Source of the DNA: Cyclobacterium sp.
GTDB lineage: Bacteria; Bacteroidota; Bacteroidia; Cytophagales; Cyclobacteriaceae
Reading direction: 5' to 3'
DNA length: 64,000 bases
Assembly (NCBI RefSeq): GCF_014762705.1
Contig: NZ_JABURL010000031.1
Location: forward strand, 1 to 64,000
Below, one piece after another: positions 19,832-28,410 of this stretch. The translations under genes were made by a program, and so were the position numbers. Each line of letters starts with the position of its first letter. Within the stretch, counting starts at the first letter, position 1. A model generated the notes under the pieces. That model worked only from the letters and a program-made list of their open reading frames with translations, did no database searches and had not been told where the DNA came from.

Positions 19832-21313
19832 ATGAAGACGAAAGAAAAAATTTACCCAATAAAAAGATTAAAATATCTTTTTATATTATTTTTAATCGGA
19901 GGCACTTTTTCCTGTGGGACGGAGCAGCAGGGCAAGAAAAAATACTTTTCCCGAAGTGCCGATGAATATGCCAATATCAAGATTTATGGAGAAGAAGTAG
20001 CTGAATTGACAAGTCCGCCCCTGGTACCTGCCCCGGTAGGAAACCGGCCTGCAAAAAAACTTTACATGGAAATGGAAATCATTGAAAAGGAAGCGGAAAT
20101 GGCAGATGGAGTGACTTACCTGTATTGGACTTTTGGAGGGACGGTACCGGGTTCTTTTGTAAGAACCAGGGTAGGTGATTTGGTAGAATTCAAAATCAAA
20201 AACCATCCCGACAACAAACTTCCCCACAACATTGACCTGCATGCGGTAACCGGTCAGGGCGGAGGAGCAGAGGCCTCTTTTGTAGCACCTGGTCAGGAAA
20301 AAACCTTTTCTTTTAAAGTCATCAATCCCGGTTTGTATGTTTACCATTGTGCAACTGCCCCGGTAGGCATGCACGTAGCCAATGGGATGTACGGGCTGAT
20401 ATTGGTAGAGCCTGAGGGTGGATTGCCTCCGGTAGACAAAGAATTCTATGTCATGCAGGGAGATTTTTATACAGAGGGGAAATTTGGGCAGGCCGGTCTG
20501 CAACCATTTAACATGCAGAAGGCCATTGATGAGAATCCTGATTACGTGGTATTCAACGGCAGTGTCACTGGACTTTCAGGAGAAAATGCCCTGACGGCAA
20601 AAACAGGAGAAAGCATTAGGATTTTCTTTGGAAATGGTGGACCCAACCTTGCCTCCTCTTTCCATGTAATCGGTGAAATTTTTGATAAAGTGTATGTGGA
20701 AGGAGGCAGTCAGATCAATACCAATGTGCAGACCACCCTGGTTCCTGCTGGTGGAGCAGCTATCCTGGAATTCGTGGCTGATGTTCCTTCTAACCTGGTC
20801 TTGGTAGATCATTCCATATTCAGGGCTTTCAATAAAGGTGCATTGGGAGTATTGGCGGTAAGCGGAGAAGAAAATCCAAAAGTATTTGCCGGTGAAATCA
20901 TGGAAGGCATTTACCTGCCTGAAGGTAGTGTAATTCAGAACATGCCCGAAAGTGAACTGAATATAGAAGTTCCAAAAGACCTGAGCAAATCAGATAGAAT
21001 TGAGGCGGGTAAAAAGATGTACATGCAAGCCTGCTTTGCCTGTCACCAATCCAATGGAGAGGGGATTCCCAATGCCTTTCCTCCACTCGCCCAATCAGAT
21101 TTCCTGAATGAAGATGTAAACCGCAGCATTGATGCGCTACTTTTTGGCCTTTCCGGTGAAATAGAAGTAAACGGTAAAAAATACAATAGTATAATGCCCG
21201 CCCAGCAGCTCAGCGATGAAGAGGTCGCCAATGTATTGACTTATGTATACAATAGCTGGAATAACAATGGCACCCTGGTGAGTCCGGAAATGGTGAAAAG
21301 CAGAAGAAAATGA
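19832..21313 (+). CDS. nirK: Copper nitrite reductase NirK with C-terminal cytochrome c domain
   Basis: Reduces nitrite to NO in the periplasm. The 493-residue protein starts with a lipoprotein-type signal (Cys at about residue 28). Two cupredoxin domains follow. Type 1 copper ligands are visible in LPHNIDLHAV and in YHCATAPVGMHVANGM; the second-domain histidines occur in SSFHVIGEIFD and LVDHSIFRAF. The last 100 residues are a heme c domain with CFACH at 401-405 and a probable axial Met in NSIMPAQQ. This is the three-domain CuNiR architecture known from Ralstonia pickettii, where the heme domain feeds the copper sites. Its stop overlaps the nirV start (ATGA). Confidence 0.95.
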   Translation: MKTKEKIYPIKRLKYLFILFLIGGTFSCGTEQQGKKKYFSRSADEYANIKIYGEEVAELTSPPLVPAPVGNRPAKKLYMEMEIIEKEAEMADGVTYLYWTFGGTVPGSFVRTRVGDLVEFKIKNHPDNKLPHNIDLHAVTGQGGGAEASFVAPGQEKTFSFKVINPGLYVYHCATAPVGMHVANGMYGLILVEPEGGLPPVDKEFYVMQGDFYTEGKFGQAGLQPFNMQKAIDENPDYVVFNGSVTGLSGENALTAKTGESIRIFFGNGGPNLASSFHVIGEIFDKVYVEGGSQINTNVQTTLVPAGGAAILEFVADVPSNLVLVDHSIFRAFNKGALGVLAVSGEENPKVFAGEIMEGIYLPEGSVIQNMPESELNIEVPKDLSKSDRIEAGKKMYMQACFACHQSNGEGIPNAFPPLAQSDFLNEDVNRSIDALLFGLSGEIEVNGKKYNSIMPAQQLSDEEVANVLTYVYNSWNNNGTLVSPEMVKSRRK

Positions 21314-22101
21314 AAATCACAATCCCCATAGCGGCTTTATTTTTATTCTCTGTTGGCCTTTATGCACAGGAGGAAATGATGGTTCCGATCAGTGGCGGGG
21401 TGTATACCCCGCTATACGGGGCTTCCCAAACACAGGTACAGGTAGCTGATTTTTATCTGGACCCTGTACCTGTAACCCATTTGGATTACCTGAATTTTGT
21501 AGAAAAAAATCCCAAATGGAGAAAATCAGCAGTAATTGGCCTCTTTGCGGATCAAAGATACCTGGATTTTTGGGATGGAGACCTCTCTTTTCCCCAATCG
21601 CTGAAGAACAGTCCTGTAAACCATGTTTCCTGGTTTGCTGCCAAGGCTTACTGTGAATGTCAGGGCAAACGTCTTCCAACGGTGGATGAATGGGAGTATG
21701 TTGCAATGGCAAGTGCTTCCCTGAAGGATGCCAGGAAAGACAGCCTGTTTAACCTGGCCATTTTACGCAGCTACGAAAAACCAAAAACTTACCTGCAACA
21801 AGTAGGAAATCAGGGGAAAAATATATGGGGAGTTGCGGACCTGCACGGTATAGTTTGGGAGTGGACCATGGATTTCAATGCCATTATCCTGACCGGGGAG
21901 TCCCGCAATTATGGCAATACAGACCTGGGACTCTTTTGTGCCAGTGGTGCCCTGGGTGCCAATGACCTGATGAACTATGCCGCCTTTATGCGTTATGCCA
22001 TGCGTTCAAGTCTCAATGCCCGGAATAGCCTGTCAACCTTAGGTTTCAGATGTGCCAAAAACATGCCTCCCGGAAAGGATCAAACTTCAATAAAAAAGTA
22101 A
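21310..22101 (+). CDS. nirV: NirV-like formylglycine-generating-enzyme family protein
   Basis: A 263-residue exported protein with a short signal peptide (cleavage near YAQEE). It has the FGE-sulfatase/SUMF1 fold signatures PVNHVSWFAAKAYC, GKRLPTVDEWEYVA, WGVADLHGIVWEW and a C-terminal LGFRCAKN. NirV proteins of this fold are encoded beside nirK in several denitrifiers; their role is unproven, possibly CuNiR maturation. The ATGA overlap with nirK indicates coupled translation. Confidence 0.88.
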   Translation: MKITIPIAALFLFSVGLYAQEEMMVPISGGVYTPLYGASQTQVQVADFYLDPVPVTHLDYLNFVEKNPKWRKSAVIGLFADQRYLDFWDGDLSFPQSLKNSPVNHVSWFAAKAYCECQGKRLPTVDEWEYVAMASASLKDARKDSLFNLAILRSYEKPKTYLQQVGNQGKNIWGVADLHGIVWEWTMDFNAIILTGESRNYGNTDLGLFCASGALGANDLMNYAAFMRYAMRSSLNARNSLSTLGFRCAKNMPPGKDQTSIKK

Positions 22102-22128
22102 AAAAACATCGCTTAACCCTTGGAACAA

Positions 22129-22725
22129 ATGAAAAATTCAATCCTTTTGTGCTGCCTTGCAGGTATTTTATCCTGCTGCAGCAATGACAACAGCCTTCAA
22201 AATAACTTAAATGTGGAACAGGAGGAGCTGCATGACATGTCCATTTACCACCTTCCTTCAGATTGGAATACCCAGGATGGAAAAAAAATCTCTTTCATGG
22301 ACCTTAAGGGGCAGCCCTTGGTGGTGGTAATGATTTACACCGCCTGCAAAACCGCTTGTCCCAGATTAGTGGCCGATATGCGACAAATTGAGGAAAAGAC
22401 AAATCCAAATGTTTCCCGGCAACCCAGATACGTATTGGTAAGTATCGATCCCCTTAACGACAGTCCTGAGAAATTAAAACAGTTTGCTAAAGCCAACCAA
22501 ATGGATGGAGAGCAATGGCTTTTTCTACAAGGGACGGAAGCAGGAGTAAGGGATTTTGCCAATATCCTTTCCATGAAATACAAAAGAATTGACCCCATGG
22601 ATTTTTCACATTCCAATATCATCAGTGTATTTGATGATCAGGGTGTATTGCGATTCCAGAAAGAGGGATTGGGACTACAGAACGATGAAATTGTCAAAAA
22701 AATAATCGAAGTAAGCGGGCCATAA
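22129..22725 (+). CDS. SCO1/SenC family copper chaperone lipoprotein
   Basis: A thioredoxin-fold protein that delivers copper to, or reduces, cuproenzymes. It carries the CxxxC site in YTACKTACPRL and the conserved copper-binding His in DFSHSNIISVF. The N-terminus is a lipoprotein signal rich in Cys (LAGILSCCSN). I use ATG 22129 rather than the in-frame TTG at 22120. Co-directional with nirK-nirV, it probably serves copper loading of NirK; that is inference from context. Confidence 0.9.
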   Translation: MKNSILLCCLAGILSCCSNDNSLQNNLNVEQEELHDMSIYHLPSDWNTQDGKKISFMDLKGQPLVVVMIYTACKTACPRLVADMRQIEEKTNPNVSRQPRYVLVSIDPLNDSPEKLKQFAKANQMDGEQWLFLQGTEAGVRDFANILSMKYKRIDPMDFSHSNIISVFDDQGVLRFQKEGLGLQNDEIVKKIIEVSGP

Positions 22726-22732
22726 AGGCCCC

Positions 22733-23128
22733 TTATTTTAAAGGATAAATTTCATTTTCGCGGTAATATTTTATTTTGGCCTGAAACATCATGGCCATTT
22801 TTTCTGCTCGCCAAATGGCCTCTTTTGCCTTATCTCCTGTAAATTTTTCCTTGACAGTAGCATTAAAAAGCTCCAGCCAGCGCTCAAAATGCTGTTCATT
22901 TACCGGCATGCTGGCATGAGGCGTAAAAGGGCTGCCATAGTAGGTGTGTTCTTCCAACAGCACCGTTTGCCAAAACCGATACATTTTATCCAGGTGTTTG
23001 CCCCAATCACCTTTGATTCTTTGTTCAAAAATAGGTGCCAAAATGGGGTCGGTTTTTACTTTATCATAAAAACTATCCACCAAACTCCTGATTTGCTCAA
23101 TATCCTCTATTTTTACCTTCTGCCCCAC
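22733..23128 (-). CDS. Truncated hemoglobin, group III
   Basis: A 131-residue 2-on-2 globin. It begins with GQKVKIEDIEQIRSLVDSFY and contains the FWQTVLLEEHTYYGSP region and the proximal-His segment VNEQHFERWLELFN, as in group III trHbs. These proteins bind O2 and NO. The start codon is GTG. It is convergent with the SCO gene and lies beside Rrf2 and hemerythrin genes, which fits NO protection downstream of NirK. Confidence 0.88.
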   Translation of the reverse strand: MGQKVKIEDIEQIRSLVDSFYDKVKTDPILAPIFEQRIKGDWGKHLDKMYRFWQTVLLEEHTYYGSPFTPHASMPVNEQHFERWLELFNATVKEKFTGDKAKEAIWRAEKMAMMFQAKIKYYRENEIYPLK

Positions 23129-23163
23129 TATTAACCAATTTTATTGATTGAACTAAACTTGCC

Positions 23164-23601
23164 TTAGATGACGGAATGCAAGGTAGCTTTGCCACTGGAC
23201 ACTTCCTCTGCCAGTTCTCTGAGTGTTTTTGTCTTGAGTAACCTGGCCAATCCCTCCCTGATTTCCTTGTATTCATGATGTATGGGACAGGGATTGGTTG
23301 CTGAGCACTGTTTCAATCCCAACCCGCATCCATTAAAGAGTTTGTCTCCATCTATGGCTACCACCAAATCCATCAAATGAATGTTTTCCTGCTCCTTATC
23401 TATGTAAAATCCTCCATTGGGCCCTTTGGTAGAACTGACGATATTCTGTCTGGCCAGGGCCTGCAAAATTTTGGCAGTAAAATATTCAGGCGCATCTATC
23501 TCCTTACAGATATCCTTTACCCCTAATTTATTGCCTTCTTTGCTCTGGGACCATATATAGATCACCGCCCTGATACCGTATTCACATGCTTTCGAAAACA
23601 T
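23164..23601 (-). CDS. Rrf2 family regulator with Fe-S cysteines (NsrR-like)
   Basis: A 145-residue winged-helix repressor or sensor. It opens with FSKACEYGIRAVIYIW, typical of Rrf2 proteins, and has GPNGGFYI in the wing. Three Cys with CX6CX5C spacing (GCGLGLKQCSATNPCP) are placed where NsrR and IscR bind an iron-sulfur cluster. NsrR senses NO, and the neighbours (NirK, hemerythrin, trHb) make NO the likely signal. The hemerythrin gene is 9 bp upstream in the same direction. Confidence 0.88.
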   Translation of the reverse strand: MFSKACEYGIRAVIYIWSQSKEGNKLGVKDICKEIDAPEYFTAKILQALARQNIVSSTKGPNGGFYIDKEQENIHLMDLVVAIDGDKLFNGCGLGLKQCSATNPCPIHHEYKEIREGLARLLKTKTLRELAEEVSSGKATLHSVI

Positions 23602-23610
23602 CTTTTCTAT

Positions 23611-24090
23611 TTAATTTGCCCAAAATTGATCCTGCCATTTTTCTGTTGTTTTTTCATGGATCCGGTCCACAATTCCTTTCATTTCAAGAAGCTCGTCTTC
23701 CTTGAGTTCCACTTGCATGTGTTGAAAAAGTTTCCTCTCTTCAAAACGGATATGTGCTTCTAAATCGCCTGCAAATTTTTCTAAAAGCGCGTTCACTTCC
23801 TCCTGCTCTTTATACAATTCCTCAATGAGCTCCCTTAAATCCGCATGTTGTTTTTCCACTTCCTTCCGCATCAGGTCATTTCGGCCCAGGAAGGAAAAAA
23901 TATGACGCTCCTCCAATTGGAAATGTGGCTCCAGGTGTTCGCTGTAATAATAATCGATATATTTAAGTATACGATCAGTATCTAATTCCTTTTTCAGTCC
24001 CTTCCTGATTTTCCATACCAGTAACAAGCCAAAATGATGATCCTGAGAAAGTGGCACCAGTGCCGGGTGTCTCTTCAGTGGTTTACCCAT
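23611..24090 (-). CDS. Hemerythrin HHE-domain protein
   Basis: A 159-residue four-helix protein with a diiron-type ligand pattern: HHFGLLLVWK, HLEPHFQLEERHIF and HIRFEERKLFQHM. Such proteins bind O2 or NO or help repair iron-sulfur clusters damaged by NO, as in RIC/YtfE relatives, although this one lacks the ScdA N-terminal domain. It is probably co-transcribed with the Rrf2 gene. Confidence 0.88.
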   Translation of the reverse strand: MGKPLKRHPALVPLSQDHHFGLLLVWKIRKGLKKELDTDRILKYIDYYYSEHLEPHFQLEERHIFSFLGRNDLMRKEVEKQHADLRELIEELYKEQEEVNALLEKFAGDLEAHIRFEERKLFQHMQVELKEDELLEMKGIVDRIHEKTTEKWQDQFWAN

Positions 24091-24181
24091 AACGTGTTTG
24101 ATTTAATTCCTTCTCTACTATAAGCCACACAGACAAATGTAAGCAGATTCCTATTAAAATAAAATACATTTTTATCTTTTA

Positions 24182-26440
24182 TTAGAATGAATACCTTAAC
24201 AGAAGCGTGTAATTTCTTCCAGGACCAAATAAAGGCACTCCCATCATTCCGATGGGACGGTTTAAGTGTTCATAATAAGTCTCGTTTAGGAGATTCTGAA
24301 TGCTGCCACTGAACGTCCAGGAGGAATTCAAGTCATAACTTGACTCCAGATCAAGTAAGTGAAATCCAGGAGTTTCTTTTTCCCCAAAGCTTTCTGAAAT
24401 TCTTGGCTGAGAAGTAACCAAACGCCATTTTAATGAGGTTTTTAATTGATCATCAAAATGGCTACTGCTCAAAATATACCGTAGATCCAGTGGAGCAATT
24501 TCAGGAAGCGCTTCATTGGCACTAAGGTTTTGACCATAGGTGTAAGCCATCATTATTTGCTGAGACCAACCTGACCATAATTTTTGACCCAAAGAAAATT
24601 CAAAACCAGTTGTGACAGCATCATCAATGTTGATAAACTTCCTAACCCCGGGGCTTGTTGGTAAGCGTGGAGGAAGTGCTACAATTTCTCCTGTAATGTA
24701 ATCCTGCAAGTATGCTCCGAATAAACTAATACTCATTGTCAATTTTTCATGGGTAAAACCGAAGACCATATCCAGCTGGTTGTTGGTCTCTGGGTTTAAA
24801 TCCGGGTTACCCAACATTTCATATGGATCTATTCCAACCGGAAAATAGTTGATAAAACGCTCTGTTAGGCTACCACTTCGCCTCACCTTTGCAATCCATA
24901 GACCAAAATTGAATTCTTTCCCCAATTCCCTTTGCCAACCTAAAGAAATGCCTGGATTAAACTGATCAACTCCATCAATGGATGATTGTTCCATAAACTC
25001 TGCTGATGGGTCCAGCATCTTTGCCTGGTTCAAGTCTAATCTCCCTGAAAAATTAATGAAGTTTTTATGAAACTGGAATTGATACATACCGAATAATCCG
25101 GCTTTTACAATTTGTGATTCCTGCCAGGCATTATCATAAATGCTTTTTCCTGTATTTGGACCCATAAGAAATTTCCTTTCCCTGACTCCCTCTGCTTTTT
25201 CTATTCTAAAATCGGCCCCGGCATACAATTTGGACTGCCCAAATAGCCACTCACCCTCTGTCCTCCCTCCCATGTTTTGGGTTTCAGCAGGTGTCTTGAC
25301 CTCCATCATTCTGGGGATTAAATCCCTTAATCCATTATCCATCAAATGATTTACCTTGCTCATATAAATGGCATTGGTCCACCGCTTCATATGCTTGCCT
25401 GTGGAAGTTTTTATATGCTTCAAGTTACCCATCCAGGTATCATCAGAGCGGAGATCCATTCCCAATGTTGGAAAATCAACGTCCCTTGCAAAGTTTCTAT
25501 TGACCGAAAACTCCAACTGGTCAGAAGCTCCTAATTTAACATCAGCAAATATACCTACCGTACCCCGCATAAAATCTGCAGGCACCAGGGTACCTTCGCC
25601 ATCTTTGTAGGCTTTTCCTTTAGACCAGGATCCCAGTAAACCAATATCAAACTTTCTTCCAGTCCAACCCAACTTCCCTTCATTTCGCCAGACTGCACCA
25701 TTGCTTTCAAACATACTGGAAACCCTTCCATACATCTCATTTTTATCAGTGAATCCCGGCGCTTCGCGAATAAAATTAATGGTCCCCCCCAAACCTATGC
25801 CATACCTTAAAGCGTGCGGACCTTTGAGCAATTCCACCCTGTTCATCCTGTTTAAAGCAATCTGGGAAGTAGGAGGATCCATTCGGTTAGGACAGGCGGC
25901 ACTGGCGCTTTGCAAGCCATCCACAACTACATTGAGCTGATCGTATTTGAACCCCCTTATCACAGGATCAAATCCGAAAGATCCACTTTTTCTGATTGAT
26001 GATACCAGCGGGTTCATGTTCAATACGGCCCCGGCATCATGATGGATCTTTTCCTCGTCCGAAACATGAATTTGTTGGTCCTTTGCATCCTGCATTTTTA
26101 GTGAAATTACAGACACAGGTTGTAACATGACAAATATTTGCTTTTTATAATACTTACCCTCTTTCAATGCACTGGCAACTTCTGCCGGGCCCAGTGTCCA
26201 GTGACCATAATTGACATGACTCAAGTGCAAGGATTCCTCGGGAATAAATTCCAGGAAAATGATTCCAGAAGCATCACTACTGCCATTTTGATCTTTATAT
26301 TGAAAAGATATCCCAATAATTGGTTCCTCATCCACCTCATCAAGGAAAATCAGGGGTTTTATCCCTTGTGCCTGAGCGGAAGTAAATATCAATACTAATA
26401 CGATAAAGACAGGAAGTATAAATTTTGTGTAAGTTCTCAT
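24182..26440 (-). CDS. TonB-dependent copper receptor, OprC/NosA-like
   Basis: An outer-membrane gated channel of 752 residues: signal peptide, a carboxypeptidase-regulatory-like domain of about 80 residues, a plug and a 22-strand-type barrel ending in YTLLLRYSF. The plug carries the segment ACPNRMDPPTSQIALNRM, which matches the OprC/NosA family and includes its CxxxM copper site (CPNRM). The family imports copper and in Pseudomonas is linked to anaerobic nitrate and N2O respiration. Here it sits in the NirK locus, so copper supply to NirK is a strong inference. Confidence 0.85.
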   Translation of the reverse strand: MRTYTKFILPVFIVLVLIFTSAQAQGIKPLIFLDEVDEEPIIGISFQYKDQNGSSDASGIIFLEFIPEESLHLSHVNYGHWTLGPAEVASALKEGKYYKKQIFVMLQPVSVISLKMQDAKDQQIHVSDEEKIHHDAGAVLNMNPLVSSIRKSGSFGFDPVIRGFKYDQLNVVVDGLQSASAACPNRMDPPTSQIALNRMNRVELLKGPHALRYGIGLGGTINFIREAPGFTDKNEMYGRVSSMFESNGAVWRNEGKLGWTGRKFDIGLLGSWSKGKAYKDGEGTLVPADFMRGTVGIFADVKLGASDQLEFSVNRNFARDVDFPTLGMDLRSDDTWMGNLKHIKTSTGKHMKRWTNAIYMSKVNHLMDNGLRDLIPRMMEVKTPAETQNMGGRTEGEWLFGQSKLYAGADFRIEKAEGVRERKFLMGPNTGKSIYDNAWQESQIVKAGLFGMYQFQFHKNFINFSGRLDLNQAKMLDPSAEFMEQSSIDGVDQFNPGISLGWQRELGKEFNFGLWIAKVRRSGSLTERFINYFPVGIDPYEMLGNPDLNPETNNQLDMVFGFTHEKLTMSISLFGAYLQDYITGEIVALPPRLPTSPGVRKFINIDDAVTTGFEFSLGQKLWSGWSQQIMMAYTYGQNLSANEALPEIAPLDLRYILSSSHFDDQLKTSLKWRLVTSQPRISESFGEKETPGFHLLDLESSYDLNSSWTFSGSIQNLLNETYYEHLNRPIGMMGVPLFGPGRNYTLLLRYSF

Positions 26441-26686
26441 AACAAATGCTTGCTGGCTTTAAACCAACATATTTGATTGGTAGTAAATGAATAATTAAGG
26501 ATTTCCGTTTGGTACCTACTTTTCCCAAAAAGGGGGTAATCCATTGACCCTCTTCATTAAATACCTAAACTGGCAATCAATAAGACTTTCTATTTGTTAA
26601 CCTCGGTAGAGAATGAAAGAGCATAGAAATAATGCCCTGTCTGCTGTCAGAGAAAGTAGAGTAAAATGGATTTTTTTGGGCAGTAC

Positions 26687-27076
26687 CTACAGCGAAAAAT
26701 TGTATTTTGGTGGGTGAAATATACCTGCAGCTGAAAAATGATTGATCATTCCAAGGGGAAAACCGATTTTAGAATCAAATAATGGCATTCCCGAAACCTG
26801 CTCTACCTTTTCCTGATGTAACGGGGCAATAAATACCAAATGTACCTCCTCCAGGGTCATTCGATTATTTTCAGTTTCCTTCTCTTTTGTTTTTTCAAGC
26901 CGTTTGCTCAATTCACAACTTCCCTCACATGCCAATTCTGGTTTGTCCTGATTGATACAAAATAACGCTGCGATCCTATCCCTATTGATTAAAAAATCCA
27001 TTTGCACCAAAGTAGCCCCCATGCCATTTAGCAGAAGGAGACCAATCAAAACACTATAGGTAAACGTTTTAATCAT
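26687..27076 (-). CDS. Small exported Cys-containing protein of unknown function
   Basis: A 129-residue protein with an N-terminal membrane or signal segment and three clustered Cys: FCINQD, then ACEGSCELSKRL. A second hydrophobic patch is weak. It lies 11 bp downstream of the NnrS-like gene and upstream of the copper receptor. The Cys pattern and context suggest metal handling in the periplasm, but I do not recognise the family. Confidence 0.65.
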   Translation of the reverse strand: MIKTFTYSVLIGLLLLNGMGATLVQMDFLINRDRIAALFCINQDKPELACEGSCELSKRLEKTKEKETENNRMTLEEVHLVFIAPLHQEKVEQVSGMPLFDSKIGFPLGMINHFSAAGIFHPPKYNFSL

Positions 27077-27087
27077 ACCTGTAAAAA

Positions 27088-28248
27088 TCAGGAATTCATT
27101 TTCTCTTTTTTGTAATATACATCACTGCCACCTTCTATCTCCAATTTTTGATCTTTCGAATAAAAAGGCTGATACTTTTTCGCCACCCTGGATTTTATTC
27201 GGTTTTTCCGGTATAGAAATAAAGTCCCCATCAGCAGGAACATTATCAAAATAACCCAACCATTTGCTACACCAAATAACTTCCTCCATGTCGCATCTCC
27301 AAGCCAGGCCGACACAATCCTCCCTGCCAAAGTGACCTGAAACATGATCCAACCCAACCAAAGCACAGGATGAAAGATATTGATCTGAAGTTTAAACACC
27401 ATGGGCAAAATGATGGGTGCATGAGCCCAAATCATGGAAAAGGTAAATCCCAGAAAAAAAGTATGCAAATACAAATCATAATAAAAAGGATGGTCTTCCA
27501 TCCATCCCATGATCCAGCCATTTAAAGCCAACCAAAAATATCCGGTTAGCAATCCGATTCCTATATACCGAAATTGCCCTGACTTTTTCGCAGCATACCT
27601 GGCCATATCAAATCGGAAAAGCCATAGCGCCAGACACAATAAAGCAATACCCAAAACGGTGTTGCCCCATTGGTGAAACGGAAGCAACAGCCCCAAACCA
27701 AAAACGGCAATCCCGGCATAAAACAACAACCCGGCCCATTTGGGGGTGGGTAAAAATTTACTCAATTCCATCCGCTCTCCCAAAATGGTAAACAACAAAA
27801 ATGCCATCCACCAGCCTGTGGCCATGGGTACAAAATCCGAATACACATAAGCAAAATTGCCCAGCATCCAGGCTGCCGCTCCCAAAGCGATGATATAGGA
27901 ATAAATTTCAGCAACCTTTATGGTCTGAAAATACATGATAACTACCAATCCCAAACTGGCAGCCAGTAGCATATAGGCGCCGAGACCTGACCAGCCAGCC
28001 AGCAATAAAGGCATGGATAAAGCACTCAATAAGGGAACAGTCAACCAAAACTTGTTTTTCATGACCATGGCCCTTTCTAGTGAAATCAAAGACCCCAGAA
28101 AACAACCCACCATCAAAAGCCCATGATGCGCTGCTGCCTCCCCGATTGGAAACGCCATATGGCCTAATCGAACCCAGCCGCCAATGATCCCGAAAAGCAA
28201 TCCCGCAATTAAAAATGGAAAAAGCAAGGCTGGTTGGATCGATTTCAT
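27088..28248 (-). CDS. NnrS-like multi-pass membrane protein
   Basis: A 386-residue inner-membrane protein with about twelve helices. The features recall NnrS, the heme- and copper-containing protein of denitrifiers: a His-rich loop EAAAHHGLLMVG and the segment HTFFLGFTFSMIWAHAPIILP. It is the first gene of the - strand copper/NO group. NnrS protects against NO stress and its gene is often near nir and nor genes. Assignment rests on motif pattern and context, not on an alignment. Confidence 0.6.
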   Translation of the reverse strand: MKSIQPALLFPFLIAGLLFGIIGGWVRLGHMAFPIGEAAAHHGLLMVGCFLGSLISLERAMVMKNKFWLTVPLLSALSMPLLLAGWSGLGAYMLLAASLGLVVIMYFQTIKVAEIYSYIIALGAAAWMLGNFAYVYSDFVPMATGWWMAFLLFTILGERMELSKFLPTPKWAGLLFYAGIAVFGLGLLLPFHQWGNTVLGIALLCLALWLFRFDMARYAAKKSGQFRYIGIGLLTGYFWLALNGWIMGWMEDHPFYYDLYLHTFFLGFTFSMIWAHAPIILPMVFKLQINIFHPVLWLGWIMFQVTLAGRIVSAWLGDATWRKLFGVANGWVILIMFLLMGTLFLYRKNRIKSRVAKKYQPFYSKDQKLEIEGGSDVYYKKEKMNS

Positions 28249-28410
28249 GTGTTTATTATTATTAATTAATAACCTGACTTTGGGATAAGATAGTCCAAAA
28301 AAGCTTCTCTAAGCTGAGGAATGACGGTCTATTACCAAAATTCCTTCACACTCAAATGAATAAGGGATTAGGCCCATAATTGCTACCCATTTATTATCCA
28401 TCTCAGGTTT

